Counted from the stretch's first letter, positions 33,096 to 42,503 are shown. The stretch is 64,000 nucleotides of DNA from JANQSP01 sp965226095 (GCA_965226095.1 OZ245336.1:682001-746000), one strand, 5' to 3'. The notes: generated from the letters alone by a model not told the origin. Numbers and translations: made by a program.

Positions 33096-35426
33096 TTAGT
33101 TTTCAAAGATGAGGGGGAAATTTTCATTGTCTAGCTCATCTGATTCTGGATCTTTTATTAAAAACATGTCTTCACTCATATCTATGTCTGTTGGGAGAAC
33201 CTGTTTCTCTTTAACGCCTTTTGGCCATGGGAAATCCTCTGATGAAACCCAAAATAAATTTTTTGTCATAAAATTTTTCCAAATGGGTAAAGCACCACTG
33301 GCGCCAGTTAAACCATGAGACATATTATTGTCAAAGCCAACCCACACGACTGTCAACACCTCCGGAGTAAAACCTGCAAACCAGGCATCACGAGTGTCAT
33401 TAGTGGTGCCTGTTTTTCCAGCAACAGGCACTGGAAAATCTTTTAAGCTTTGTGCTGTACCGGACTTTGTAACCTGCTTCAGGATTCCCAATAAAATAGC
33501 TATTTTTTTTACATCTAAAGATGGCTGAGTAACTTCTGTATCGAGTGTTTCTTCTTTCGAATGTTTATATAAAGTTTTTCCGTTCAGAGTTTGAACTTCT
33601 TTAATAATGTGCAGGTTATGGCTTTGACCCATACCTGCCAAAGTAAGATACATTTGAGTCACCTCCCAGGGAGTCAGCTCCAAAGCTCCTAAAAATAAAG
33701 AAGGGTGTTTTTCTTGAATCACTGGGCCACCGGCTTTTTCAATGAGTTCTATCAAGGAGGATAGTTCAGTTTGCAAACCCAAGCGGGCAATGGCGGAGTT
33801 GAGGGATAAAGATAAAGCTTTATAGAGAGGAACCTGGCCATAATATTTATTTTTATAATTTTTTGGACTCCATTCTTGCTTTCCGTATTTATGTATGAAT
33901 TTTTCATCTTGCACAGCGGATAAAGGATTGAGATCCGGAATTTGAATTAAAGCATTTAAGACAACAAAGGGTTTGATGAGGGAACCAATTTGTCTTTTCG
34001 CCTGAATAGCTCTGTTAAACTGGCTGGTTGTAAAATCTCTTCCTCCTATGATAGACAAAACCGCTCCAGTAGATACATCCACACTAATAAGAGCGGTTTG
34101 CAATGGTTCTTCTTGTTGATCTTTTTGTTGGTTTTTTTTGTTTTTCTGTTTTTGACCCTGCTGGTTCTCTTGTAGTTGGCTTTGTCGGTCCATCTGCAGC
34201 CGGCTTTGCCGGTCGAGCCACTTTAAACTGGATTGAACAGCTGTAGCGGCATAGTTTTGAATCATTGGTCTCCAGGTGGTAAAAACTTTCAATCCATTTT
34301 TTACAGACAGATCGTATTCTTTGAGTTTTCTATAAACAGTATCAGTAAAGTAAGCAGTATTTTGACTAAAATATTTTTTGTCATCCGGCAGTTTTTGTAC
34401 TTTGGCTTTTTGCCATTGTGGTTGTGTAATAAAATGATTTTCATACATGATTTTCAATACATGGTTTCTTCTGTTTAGAGATTTGTCCGGATTCTTAAAA
34501 GGGTTATAACGACCTGGAGATTTAATCAGGCCGGCTATAAGAGCACACTCACTGGCATTCAGATTTTGCACAGGTTTTCCCATGTAGTGAAGGGCGGAAG
34601 CACCAAAGCCATGAATTTGAAAAGGTCCTATCTGTCCCATGTAGATTACATTCAGATACAATTCTAAAATTTGATCTTTATTTAGTTTTGTTTCTATTAA
34701 CACAGCCATGATCTGTTCTTTAAATTTTCTCCATAGAGTTTTTTTTGGATGGAGAAAAATATTTTTAATAAGTTGTTGAGTGATGGTACTGGCACCTTGG
34801 GACATTCTTCTTGCCAGCAGGTTTTTCCATATTGCGCGGGCAATCCCTTTAAAACTAATTCCCTCATGAGTGATAAACTGATGATCTTCTGCCGCCATCA
34901 CTGCCTGTAGGCAGTGAACAGGAATCTCATTTAATTTTTTAAACTGTTTAAGGACAGCCTGTTCCTGTTCATAACGGGCAAATAAAACTGGCTGGAGCAC
35001 AATGTGATCTGTACTGTGATCATTTTGTTTTAAAGCTGTCAGGTGTTTATCAAAAAAACCGACTTGATACAGTTGTTTTTCAAAATCTCTCCAGGCAATA
35101 CAATGATCCATTTGATCATCATTGTTGGAAAACTCAGAACATTCTGTGTAAGCCATAAATTGTCCGGGTCTTAAATCGTAAGGTTTTTGCTCTGGTGTAA
35201 AAGTATAATCACGGTATTTCAGCCAATACTGTAATTGTTTTGAAGACAGTAATTTATCTTTTTCCAAGTGAATCGGAGAAGAATAAAGTTCTATAGGAGC
35301 TTGGAACCAACCTCGTTCCAAACCAAGATTGATTTGTTGGTTTAGTGTGAATATCAGGAATGATAAACAGGCAAATAAGATGAAGATACACAGGGCTGTT
35401 ATTTGGACAATAAATTTTTTGCTCAT
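33096..35426 (-). CDS. mrcB: Bifunctional penicillin-binding protein (PBP1b-like)
   Basis: The class A PBP polymerises and cross-links peptidoglycan. The 776 residues have one N-terminal membrane helix, a GT51 glycosyltransferase domain at about 165-340 ('AAEDHQFITHEGISFKGIAR', 'QGASTITQQLIKN', 'ELYLNVIYMGQ') and a transpeptidase with SLIK (about 479-482), SLN (about 541) and KTGT (about 673). The region before the GT domain resembles the UB2H part of PBP1b. A Gln/Lys-rich insert at about 403-440 separates the two enzymes and contains an 8-residue direct repeat (DRQSRLQM/DRQSQLQE). It converges on the TPR gene. Confidence 0.9.
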   Translation of the reverse strand: MSKKFIVQITALCIFILFACLSFLIFTLNQQINLGLERGWFQAPIELYSSPIHLEKDKLLSSKQLQYWLKYRDYTFTPEQKPYDLRPGQFMAYTECSEFSNNDDQMDHCIAWRDFEKQLYQVGFFDKHLTALKQNDHSTDHIVLQPVLFARYEQEQAVLKQFKKLNEIPVHCLQAVMAAEDHQFITHEGISFKGIARAIWKNLLARRMSQGASTITQQLIKNIFLHPKKTLWRKFKEQIMAVLIETKLNKDQILELYLNVIYMGQIGPFQIHGFGASALHYMGKPVQNLNASECALIAGLIKSPGRYNPFKNPDKSLNRRNHVLKIMYENHFITQPQWQKAKVQKLPDDKKYFSQNTAYFTDTVYRKLKEYDLSVKNGLKVFTTWRPMIQNYAATAVQSSLKWLDRQSRLQMDRQSQLQENQQGQKQKNKKNQQKDQQEEPLQTALISVDVSTGAVLSIIGGRDFTTSQFNRAIQAKRQIGSLIKPFVVLNALIQIPDLNPLSAVQDEKFIHKYGKQEWSPKNYKNKYYGQVPLYKALSLSLNSAIARLGLQTELSSLIELIEKAGGPVIQEKHPSLFLGALELTPWEVTQMYLTLAGMGQSHNLHIIKEVQTLNGKTLYKHSKEETLDTEVTQPSLDVKKIAILLGILKQVTKSGTAQSLKDFPVPVAGKTGTTNDTRDAWFAGFTPEVLTVVWVGFDNNMSHGLTGASGALPIWKNFMTKNLFWVSSEDFPWPKGVKEKQVLPTDIDMSEDMFLIKDPESDELDNENFPLIFEN

Positions 35427-35534
35427 AGAGATGATGATCCTTTTAATATAAAATTACTGCAAATGCTGTGGTTTTTGTATCTTTATTTTTTCCAACTTGA
35501 CAAGATATCAGCTTGAGGGGAACATGCACAAATC

Positions 35535-35813
35535 ATGCGTTGGACGACTGCATTTTCAAATTATTTGGGGCATTTGCTTTTAAATGAATGGCAAAAACAT
35601 CATGCAGTGGAGTTGAAAGTGGATCAAAAAGAAATTCTATCTAAAATTCACTCCATTATCAGTGAAGAATTAAATAAAGAAAAACAGTTGGACGAGGAAG
35701 TAAACCTCATGTTGGATAATTTGGAAAAAACACATTCTGAGTCATTTGAGAGATATAAAATGTATCCGCTTCTGAAAAAAAAATTAGCACAAAAGAAGGG
35801 AATTATTTTGTAA
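35535..35813 (+). CDS. DUF507-like protein, first of a tandem pair
   Basis: The 92-residue helical protein has the DUF507 length and layout: an N-terminal 'YLGHLLLNEWQKH', a central helix 'KEILSKIHSIISEELNKEKQ' and an acidic 'LDEEVNLMLDNLEK'. The family is found in Aquificae and former Deltaproteobacteria, often as adjacent paralogues, and has no known function. GAGGGG lies 14 nt before the ATG, rather far. The next gene starts 1 nt after this stop, so the products probably work together. Confidence 0.7.
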   Translation: MRWTTAFSNYLGHLLLNEWQKHHAVELKVDQKEILSKIHSIISEELNKEKQLDEEVNLMLDNLEKTHSESFERYKMYPLLKKKLAQKKGIIL

Positions 35814-35814
35814 G

Positions 35815-36087
35815 ATGTTGTCTCCTGATCGTCAATCTTATTGGGTGTTTCTTATCATCGATGAACTTTTCAAAAGCAAGATGATTTCTTATACAAACAG
35901 GGATATAGTGATTCGCGCCGGTGGAAGAGCTATGCAGTTTTTTACTCGGCAGCATAATGAAATTGAGAAAAAAGTCAGACAAAAAATCAGTTCCTTAAAA
36001 AGAAATGTGAATGAGCATAGTTCAGAATGGCAGGTGCTCTATTGGAACTACTATGAAGAAGAGATATCCCGCAGCCATCTCACTTAA
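35815..36087 (+). CDS. DUF507-like protein, second of a tandem pair
   Basis: The 90-residue protein ends with 'EWQVLYWNYYEEEISR', close to the family signature (EW..LY..YY.EE). It also has 'FLIIDELFKSKMISYTNRDI', similar to the N-terminal part of its neighbour. The two genes are separated by one base. The pair is followed by a strong stem-loop. Function unknown. Confidence 0.72.
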   Translation: MLSPDRQSYWVFLIIDELFKSKMISYTNRDIVIRAGGRAMQFFTRQHNEIEKKVRQKISSLKRNVNEHSSEWQVLYWNYYEEEISRSHLT

Positions 36088-36102
36088 ATCCTTATTTAAT
36101 TG

Positions 36103-36169
36103 CTTAGAGGGAGGGTCAGACTTTTTGAGACGCTTCGCTTGGACTCGGCAAAGCCTGACCTCCCTCTAA
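36103..36169 (+). terminator. Large stem-loop after the DUF507 pair
   Basis: GC-TTAGAGGGAGGGTCAG on the left pairs with CTGACCTCCCTCTAA-GC on the right with one bulge, giving a ~16-bp stem extended by CTTT/AAAG. No long T-run follows directly, so it may be a repeat rather than a simple intrinsic terminator. The loop contains GACGCTTCGCTT, which also occurs near 63777-63788, again pointing to a repeated element. Confidence 0.6.
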
Positions 36170-36318
36170 GGCATCTTCTCTAAGGGCCGGTAAAAGCCGG
36201 AAGTTTTAATAGAAGAGAACGGAGTATAATGTAATGTATGGCAACATATATTATTTATTGACTATTAAACGGAGAAATTTATAGAATTTTCTGTATAAAT
36301 TAATGAAAGGTGTGAAAA

Positions 36319-37482
36319 ATGAAGAGTGTTTTTGGCTTACTTATTTCTTGTTTGACATTTTCTGCTAGTGCGATGGTCCTGGATTGGTCTGGTTCTTATG
36401 AAGCCGAGATGTTTTTTCTACAGCAAGGCCAGGATAGCTGGGAGGCTAGCACTACGCATAATTTACGTTTAAAACCGGACATCAAAGTATTTGATGGTTT
36501 GCGTGTACGTTCCTGGTTTCAATTATCTTCATTGTCATCTGGTAAAGATGTTTCTAAATTAAAATTTTATCCTCAAGCTGGTCCTAAGTTTCGATCTAGT
36601 AAAGGTGATTCCCTACCTGTGAGTTTGAAAGTCAGAGATCTTTATATGGAATGGTCTCATTCTTTTGGTTTGCTTCAATTTGGTTGGAAGCCTCATCATT
36701 TTGGAACGGGAATGTACTACAATGATAGTTCTGAACTGTTTGATCCGGTTTATAATTTGGAAGGCAGTCGAGGAATGATTTCCTGGAAAGGAATATTAGA
36801 TTCTTATTATATTCAACCAATGGTGCACTATGTAGACTCTTTATTTTTTAATGCCTTTATTCAAGGAGGTTGGATAAAAGAAAAATATGGAGTAGAGGGA
36901 ATTTATAAGAGAGCTGGAGCAGGGATGACAGATACTGAAATACAGGGACAAGATTATATAGGGCTTTATGCTTATTTGAAGATGGGTTCTTTTAATGTGG
37001 CATTAGAGGGAGGAAATTCAGTTGGAAGCTATGGCGCGGCTTTAGATCTGGATTGGCAAAGTCCTTGGAAAAAACTGGCTGTGGGTTTGGATGTAGCCTT
37101 GAGTACTTCCAGTGATCAGGATGCATTTTATTTTGATCCCAATTTTTCTTCCGGAACTTCTTTGGCAATTGGGTTATATGAGGGATTTAAAACCGAAACC
37201 GATGCAGAGTATTTGAAAGAATACGGCGGGTATTCTTTTCACAATGCTGTGTTGGTTAAACCTTCTGTAGTTTTTTCTTTATCAAAGTCTATCACATTGG
37301 TAGGATCTTTTTTAGCTCAAGCTTCTTATTCTGATATGTCTGCCTTCACCTACGGAGCTGAAGCAATTATTGGTTACAAGTTGGATAAAGGACTGGAATG
37401 GAACACAGGAGTAAGTGTTGCATTTCCGGTAAATGATAATTTTCAAATAGGAGCACTTACTCAAGTCGCCATTATTTTTTAA
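36319..37482 (+). CDS. Outer-membrane beta-barrel protein of unknown function
   Basis: The 387-residue protein has a signal peptide (about 1-18, MKSVFGLLISCLTFSASA) and alternating amphipathic strands rich in aromatic and Gly residues ('SFNVALEGGNSVGSYGAAL', 'GLEWNTGVSVAF'). It ends in Phe, the pattern of Omp-type barrels. 'LYMEWSHSFGLLQFGWKP' and 'FGTGMYYNDSSELFDPVY' recall porin-like proteins that I cannot name. A GAAAGGTG ribosome-binding site precedes the ATG. The last 10 codons form one arm of a 30-bp inverted repeat. Confidence 0.65.
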   Translation: MKSVFGLLISCLTFSASAMVLDWSGSYEAEMFFLQQGQDSWEASTTHNLRLKPDIKVFDGLRVRSWFQLSSLSSGKDVSKLKFYPQAGPKFRSSKGDSLPVSLKVRDLYMEWSHSFGLLQFGWKPHHFGTGMYYNDSSELFDPVYNLEGSRGMISWKGILDSYYIQPMVHYVDSLFFNAFIQGGWIKEKYGVEGIYKRAGAGMTDTEIQGQDYIGLYAYLKMGSFNVALEGGNSVGSYGAALDLDWQSPWKKLAVGLDVALSTSSDQDAFYFDPNFSSGTSLAIGLYEGFKTETDAEYLKEYGGYSFHNAVLVKPSVVFSLSKSITLVGSFLAQASYSDMSAFTYGAEAIIGYKLDKGLEWNTGVSVAFPVNDNFQIGALTQVAIIF

Positions 37483-37563
37483 GTCAGCCAGAATTTCATC
37501 ATCTTTCATCATCATCTTTGACAAGCATTTGACTAATGGCGGCTTAAGTAAGTGCTCCTATTT
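37445..37563. repeat. Inverted repeat joining the 3' ends of the OMP gene and maeB
   Basis: The 30-nt arm at 37445-37474 (beginning AAATAGGAGCACTTACT) and its inverse at 37534-37563 (ending AGTAAGTGCTCCTATTT) differ at two positions. The 59-nt spacer is TCATC-rich. The left arm is coding (C-terminus of the OMP), and the right arm covers the maeB stop. It could act as a bidirectional terminator, but the length and coding content suggest an inverted duplication. Confidence 0.85.
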
Positions 37564-39889
37564 ATATTTGGTTTCTCTCAGCTAAATCCTTATAAGCTTG
37601 TATTTTCAGGCAGGTCATTACAATCATATTAGCTACCTCTTCTGCTGTGGTTCCCGTTCTTTGTACAATGTTAGCAGGTTTTTTCACGCCCATTAAAAAC
37701 GGCCCCAGTACTTCTCCAGATCCCAACTGCTGAACCAGTTTATAAGCAATATTACCGGAATCCAGGTTTGGAAAAATGAGTACATTCGCGCCAGATTTAA
37801 TTTTACACTCCGGAAAAATATTTTTTACAATATCAGGATTCACTGCTGTGTCTGCCTGCATTTCTCCATCAACTATCCACTCCGGATACCATTTTTTAAC
37901 CAGCTTTGTAGCTTGACTCATTTTTTTTGGATTTTCCTGTCGACCGATAAAATTGGAAAAACTGAGCATAGCTACTTTTGGTGTGACACCTAAGCCTTGT
38001 GCCACCCGAGATGTGTGGACAGCTATATTGGCAATGTCTTCAGCTGAAGGGTTGATATTGACTGTTGTATCAGCAAAAAACAACAGTTTGTCTTTCACCA
38101 TAACAATATTCATTCCGGAGGCAATTTTTCTTTTTCCAGTGCCAATGATTTGTAAAACAGGTCGAATACTCTCTACATAATTTTGTGTGGAACCAGTAAT
38201 GAGAGCATCTGCATGATTTAATTGAACCATCATGGAACCAAAGTAATTGGAATCTTTCATTAATTGAGTGGCTTCTTTTTTTAAAATTCCTTTTCTCTTT
38301 TTCATTTCATAAAACGTTTTTATATAATCATCAATTCGTGAATCCTCTCCTGGATTGATAATTGTTATGTGATCCATATTATCCAAATCCATCTCTTTAA
38401 TCAGGTTTTTTATTTCCTGAGGATCACCTAGCAGTACAGGTTGAAATAATTCTTCTTCGTAAAGTGTATTGATGGCTTTCAGAATTCTCTTACTGTTTCC
38501 TTCGGGGAAAACAATTTTAGGTTGAGGCCAGACTTTGATTCGATTTTTTCTTTTTACTTTGTTGATAGTTTCACGAATAAAACCATATTTTCTACCTTGA
38601 AAACTGGCCAGTTTTTGTTTGTACTTTTCAAAGTCAGTAATTTTTTTTTGAGCTACTCCGGAATCCATAGCGGCTTTAGCGACGGCCGGAGCCACTGTAG
38701 TAAGCACTCGACGATCAAAAGGCTTTGGTAGAATATAGTTGGGACCAAAATGAAAAACTTCATCCTGGTAGGCTCTTGAAACGCTGTCTGGTACATCTTC
38801 TCTAGCCAGTTCAGCCAAGGCAAACACAGCGGCTTTTTTCATTTCCTCATTGATATGAGTCGCTTGTACATCCAAAGCACCTCTGAAAATGGAAGGAAAT
38901 CCTAAGACATTATTGACCTGATTAGGGTAATCACTTCTGCCGGTGGCCATGATCACATCAGGCACTGCTTGTTTGGCTATTTCCGGTAAAATTTCAGGAT
39001 CCGGATTAGCCATTGCAAATACAATAGGTTGAGAGTTCATACTTTTTAACATTTCCGGTGTGAAAGTGTTTTTTACGGAAAGGCCGATAAATACATCTGC
39101 TTTTTTTATTGCGTCTGCCAGGTTTTTTTTATCTGTTGAGCGCATAAATTCTTTTTTATAAATATTAATCTCTTTTGCTCTTCCATCGTGAATAACCCCT
39201 TTTGAATCACACATAATGATATTTTTCTTTTGTACTCCTAGGCTCACCAGCAGGCGGGCACAGGCAATGGCGGCAGCCCCTGCTCCATTAAATACCACTT
39301 TAATATCTGAAAACTTTTTGTTTCGAATGTGACAAGCATTGAGAAGAGATGCGGCTGTTATAATAGCTGTACCATGTTGATCATCGTGGAAAACAGGAAT
39401 GTTTAATTTTTCTTCCAACTGTTTTTCAATTTCAAAACATTCGGGAGCGGCAATGTCTTCTAAGTTAATTCCTCCAAAGGTGGGTTCCAGGGCTTTGCAA
39501 ACAGTAATAAACTCTTCTGTTGTTTGAGTGTTCAGTTCAATATCAAACACATTAATTCCGGCAAATTGTTTAAATAGAATTCCTTTTCCCTCCATGACTG
39601 GTTTGGCGGCCAATGGCCCGATATTTCCCAGGCCTAAAACAGCGCTTCCATTGCTGATAACAGCCACTAGGTTGCCTTTAATCGTGTAATTAAAAACTTC
39701 TTCTGGATTGTTAGCAATTTCCAAACAAGGGGCCGCTACACCTGGGCTATAAGCTAATGAAAGTTCATCATCTGTATCCACTGGTTTACTGGGCTGAACA
39801 GTAATTTTACCTTTAGGTTCTGCCTTATGAAAATCCAAAGCTTTTTTATAAATTTTTGTTGTCTTATTATTCTTTTTCATTTCTTCCAT
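37562..39889 (-). CDS. maeB: NADP-dependent malic enzyme with phosphotransacetylase-like domain
   Basis: MaeB decarboxylates malate to pyruvate. The 775-residue fusion has the malic domain at about 1-430 ('LAYSPGVAAPCLEIA', 'VISNGSAVLGLGNIGPLA', 'PVFHDDQHGTAI', 'VVFNGAGAAAIACARLL') and a phosphotransacetylase-type domain at about 440-775 ('PQPKIVFPEGNSKRILKA', 'LFFADTTVNINP', 'LSFSNFIGRQE'). In MaeB that domain regulates the enzyme by acetyl-CoA rather than acting as a transferase. Length is normal (E. coli 759). Confidence 0.95.
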   Translation of the reverse strand: MEEMKKNNKTTKIYKKALDFHKAEPKGKITVQPSKPVDTDDELSLAYSPGVAAPCLEIANNPEEVFNYTIKGNLVAVISNGSAVLGLGNIGPLAAKPVMEGKGILFKQFAGINVFDIELNTQTTEEFITVCKALEPTFGGINLEDIAAPECFEIEKQLEEKLNIPVFHDDQHGTAIITAASLLNACHIRNKKFSDIKVVFNGAGAAAIACARLLVSLGVQKKNIIMCDSKGVIHDGRAKEINIYKKEFMRSTDKKNLADAIKKADVFIGLSVKNTFTPEMLKSMNSQPIVFAMANPDPEILPEIAKQAVPDVIMATGRSDYPNQVNNVLGFPSIFRGALDVQATHINEEMKKAAVFALAELAREDVPDSVSRAYQDEVFHFGPNYILPKPFDRRVLTTVAPAVAKAAMDSGVAQKKITDFEKYKQKLASFQGRKYGFIRETINKVKRKNRIKVWPQPKIVFPEGNSKRILKAINTLYEEELFQPVLLGDPQEIKNLIKEMDLDNMDHITIINPGEDSRIDDYIKTFYEMKKRKGILKKEATQLMKDSNYFGSMMVQLNHADALITGSTQNYVESIRPVLQIIGTGKRKIASGMNIVMVKDKLLFFADTTVNINPSAEDIANIAVHTSRVAQGLGVTPKVAMLSFSNFIGRQENPKKMSQATKLVKKWYPEWIVDGEMQADTAVNPDIVKNIFPECKIKSGANVLIFPNLDSGNIAYKLVQQLGSGEVLGPFLMGVKKPANIVQRTGTTAEEVANMIVMTCLKIQAYKDLAERNQI

Positions 39890-39992
39890 TCATATTTGTT
39901 TCAAAAATTAAAATTTTTATATAAAAAAAGGAGAGTAAAACTTTTTAATTATTGTCTAAAATTCCCCTAGACATTGGTCCTATAACATAACT

Positions 39993-40060
39993 CTATTTAG
40001 GGCTTTTGAAAACTGTTTATACCTGCAAATCAGGGGAAAAGCTTAAATAGGGCTTTTTTT
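39993..40060 (+). ncRNA. Candidate structured RNA or attenuator ending in a terminator
   Basis: CTATTTA (39993-39999) pairs with TAAATAG (40044-40050), and GCTTTT with AAAAGC (40037-40042). The inner CCTG..CAGG is a small hairpin, and the stem is followed by GGCTTTTTTT. An upstream TTCCCCT (39963-39969) can instead pair with AGGGGAA (40032-40038), which overlaps the terminator arm, so two competing folds are possible. It lies ~120 nt upstream of the lipoprotein at 40179. No known riboswitch class is recognised. Confidence 0.4.
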
Positions 40061-40178
40061 AATCAAAATTCTTTGTTAAAATTTTTTATTGATGAAAGTT
40101 TTATAAAAGTTTTCAGGAATTAAGATAGGCTGATAAATTTTTATGTGTGTCTTGTAAATAAAGTAGTGAGGTGTAAAG

Positions 40179-40943
40179 GTGAGAATAATTGTAATAGGAT
40201 TTCTTTTTTTAACGATTTTGTCTTTGTTTTTTAATTGTAAGGGAACAACTACTAATCCCAGTTCCAGTGATATTAATATTACTGTTACTCCAGATGGTGG
40301 TCTTCAACCTACAAATGCTGATTCCACTCCATCGACTCCACCAACAGGTTATGAGCAACCTACCGCTTGTGTGGATGTAGAGGGTGGCGATTGGGGAGGC
40401 ATTACCTGTGCCAGTAGTTCCAATAGAGATCAAAGCTTCAGAGAATTTTTGTCATCCGGTACTCTGATTACAGGAAGAACAGATAATCTTGGACCTTTAG
40501 GGGAAATTAGTTGTCAACCTGGTAATTCCGGTGGTGTCTTGTTTAAAATTACTGCTCCTGTAAATGGAAATTTTAATCCGGCTGGTGGAAATCCTGATTT
40601 AATAATGCAATCTTCCGGAGCTCAATTACATCTTCATGTTATTCATAAACCAGTCAACGAAGGTCAAGAAAGTGTTTTTGATGGGCCCATCACTGCTCAA
40701 ATCCAGGGAGTTAATGGTAATGTAAACGGCAACACAGCGACTTTAATCTTTGAAGATGACAAAGGAAGTGTGACCTTTAAGGGAAACTTTAATGTTAATT
40801 GGTATCAGGGGACGGTTCGATACGATAATAATGTAAAAAAATGTTCAAGCTATGATAGTAACTGCAATAAATTTGCTGGTGCAAAAGGCACTTTGGGACA
40901 ATTTCGTATCCCTACCTGTAAAGTTTTCTTTTCTTTACAATAA
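40179..40943 (+). CDS. Putative lipoprotein of unknown function
   Basis: The 254-residue protein starts at a GTG and has a lipoprotein signal ('FLTILSLFFNC', Cys20). A Thr/Pro/Ser-rich linker leads to a compact domain with cysteines ('ACVDVEGGDWGGITC', 'GEISCQPGNSGG', 'KKCSSYDSNC', 'IPTCKVF') that probably form disulphides. Repeated NGN motifs (GVNGNVNGNTATL) and predicted strands suggest a beta-sandwich. The N-terminus after the Cys (KGTTTN) resembles that of the lipoprotein at 50146 (GKTTTN). Function unknown. Confidence 0.6.
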   Translation: MRIIVIGFLFLTILSLFFNCKGTTTNPSSSDINITVTPDGGLQPTNADSTPSTPPTGYEQPTACVDVEGGDWGGITCASSSNRDQSFREFLSSGTLITGRTDNLGPLGEISCQPGNSGGVLFKITAPVNGNFNPAGGNPDLIMQSSGAQLHLHVIHKPVNEGQESVFDGPITAQIQGVNGNVNGNTATLIFEDDKGSVTFKGNFNVNWYQGTVRYDNNVKKCSSYDSNCNKFAGAKGTLGQFRIPTCKVFFSLQ

Positions 40944-41051
40944 GTTTTTTTATTTTTCAGTATAGTTCTTAAAAAGAACATATGTTTTTTATTTTTCTAA
41001 TTTTAAACTTCAATAGACTTAACAAATATAATGTTTTAAAAATAAAAAACT

Positions 41052-42503
41052 ATGAGTTATCATCTAAAAATATTTCGCAAAAATGATATTCGCGGACTTT
41101 ATAAAATAGATTTTGATTTGAAATTTGTTCGTCAGTTGGCACAGGCATTTCTCATTTACAGTCGTGAAAAAACAGGTACCAATCAGGATTTAAAAATAGC
41201 TTTAGGTCATGATTGCCGTTTAAGCAGTCCTGAAATTGCTCAATGTATGGCAGAGGCGTTAACCTCTCAGGAGGTACAGATTTGTTTTTTAGGAATGGTT
41301 CCCAGTCCGCTTTGTTTTTTTGCTTCTCATTTTTTCTCTGATATAGAGGCTTCCATTATGGTCACGGCCAGCCACAACCCGGCCGAATACAATGGTTTTA
41401 AATTTCAATTAAACAAGGAAAGTATTTCTGATCAGGAGTTATTGGTTATTCGTGATATTTGTGAAAATCAAACACCTATGCAGGAATCTCATGAGGCACA
41501 GATTGAAAAAAAACAAAAAATCATCGAAAAAAGTAAACTGAAGAAAAAATTAATCACTCAGCATTCGGTAGAAACCAATTATATCAATTTACTAGAAGAA
41601 AAATTTTCTTCTATCACAGCCAAGCAGGTGATAAAAAAAATAGCTGTGGATTGTGGTAATGGAGCCAGTGGTCCTTTGGTGAGAAAGGTGTGTGAATCTT
41701 TAAATCTACCAGTTTGTTATTTGTATGATAAACCGGATGGACATTTCCCCAATCATCATCCGGATCCTTCTTTAGAGGAAAATTTAAAAGATTTAAAAAA
41801 AGTAGTGGTGGAACAAAACTGTGATCTTGGTGCCGCTTTTGATGGAGATGGTGACAGGTTGGTAGTGGTGGATAAAACTGGCAGAACTCTGCATGGAGAT
41901 GAACTCATGGCGATTTTTATTGCTGACATGATGGAACACTCAGCACAGAAGTTAAAGACAGTTGTTGTGGATGTGAAGTGTGCGGATTGGTTTTTTGAGT
42001 TTTTGAAAAAAAATAATGTAAAAACGATTTTATGGAAATCAGGACATGCTTTGATCCGGCAAAAAACTTTGCAGGAAAAAGCGGACTTTGGCGGAGAATT
42101 GAGTGGTCATTTCTTTTTTCAGGATGATTTTTTTCCTATAGATGATGGTTTATACACTTTGCTGAGGTTGATAAAAATTATTTCTGAGAGTGAAAAATCC
42201 TTGGAAGTTCTCATTCCAAAAAGAAACAGTATAGAAACTTATGAAATAAGGATTCCGATTGAGGACAAAGATCAAGCCATAGCAGGGGTACAAAGTATAA
42301 GGGAATATTATAGTCATCAGCCTTTGGCCAGGTGTTCATTTATAGATGGAATAAGAGTGAGTTTGGAAAACTCCTGGGGATTGGTGCGTTTTTCCAATAC
42401 ACAAAGTGAAATGACTTTACGTTTTGGCGGTAAAACAAAATCAGATTTACAGAGTATTCAAAGAACTTTTTATGAGTTATTAGATATTTCTAAGAATATG
42501 TAG
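41052..42503 (+). CDS. Phosphomannomutase/phosphoglucomutase
   Basis: This alpha-D-phosphohexomutase interconverts hexose 1- and 6-phosphates for surface glycan precursors. The 483-residue protein has the catalytic serine loop 'TASHNPAEYNGFKF' (about 105), metal loop DGDGDR (about 264), sugar loop GELSGH (about 348) and the phosphate-binding 'RFSNTQSEMTLRFG' near the C-terminus. In that last motif the common SNTEP is SNTQS. A basic insert (about 150-180) is extra. Substrate preference cannot be assigned. A degenerate type A palindrome follows the stop. Confidence 0.88.
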   Translation: MSYHLKIFRKNDIRGLYKIDFDLKFVRQLAQAFLIYSREKTGTNQDLKIALGHDCRLSSPEIAQCMAEALTSQEVQICFLGMVPSPLCFFASHFFSDIEASIMVTASHNPAEYNGFKFQLNKESISDQELLVIRDICENQTPMQESHEAQIEKKQKIIEKSKLKKKLITQHSVETNYINLLEEKFSSITAKQVIKKIAVDCGNGASGPLVRKVCESLNLPVCYLYDKPDGHFPNHHPDPSLEENLKDLKKVVVEQNCDLGAAFDGDGDRLVVVDKTGRTLHGDELMAIFIADMMEHSAQKLKTVVVDVKCADWFFEFLKKNNVKTILWKSGHALIRQKTLQEKADFGGELSGHFFFQDDFFPIDDGLYTLLRLIKIISESEKSLEVLIPKRNSIETYEIRIPIEDKDQAIAGVQSIREYYSHQPLARCSFIDGIRVSLENSWGLVRFSNTQSEMTLRFGGKTKSDLQSIQRTFYELLDISKNM

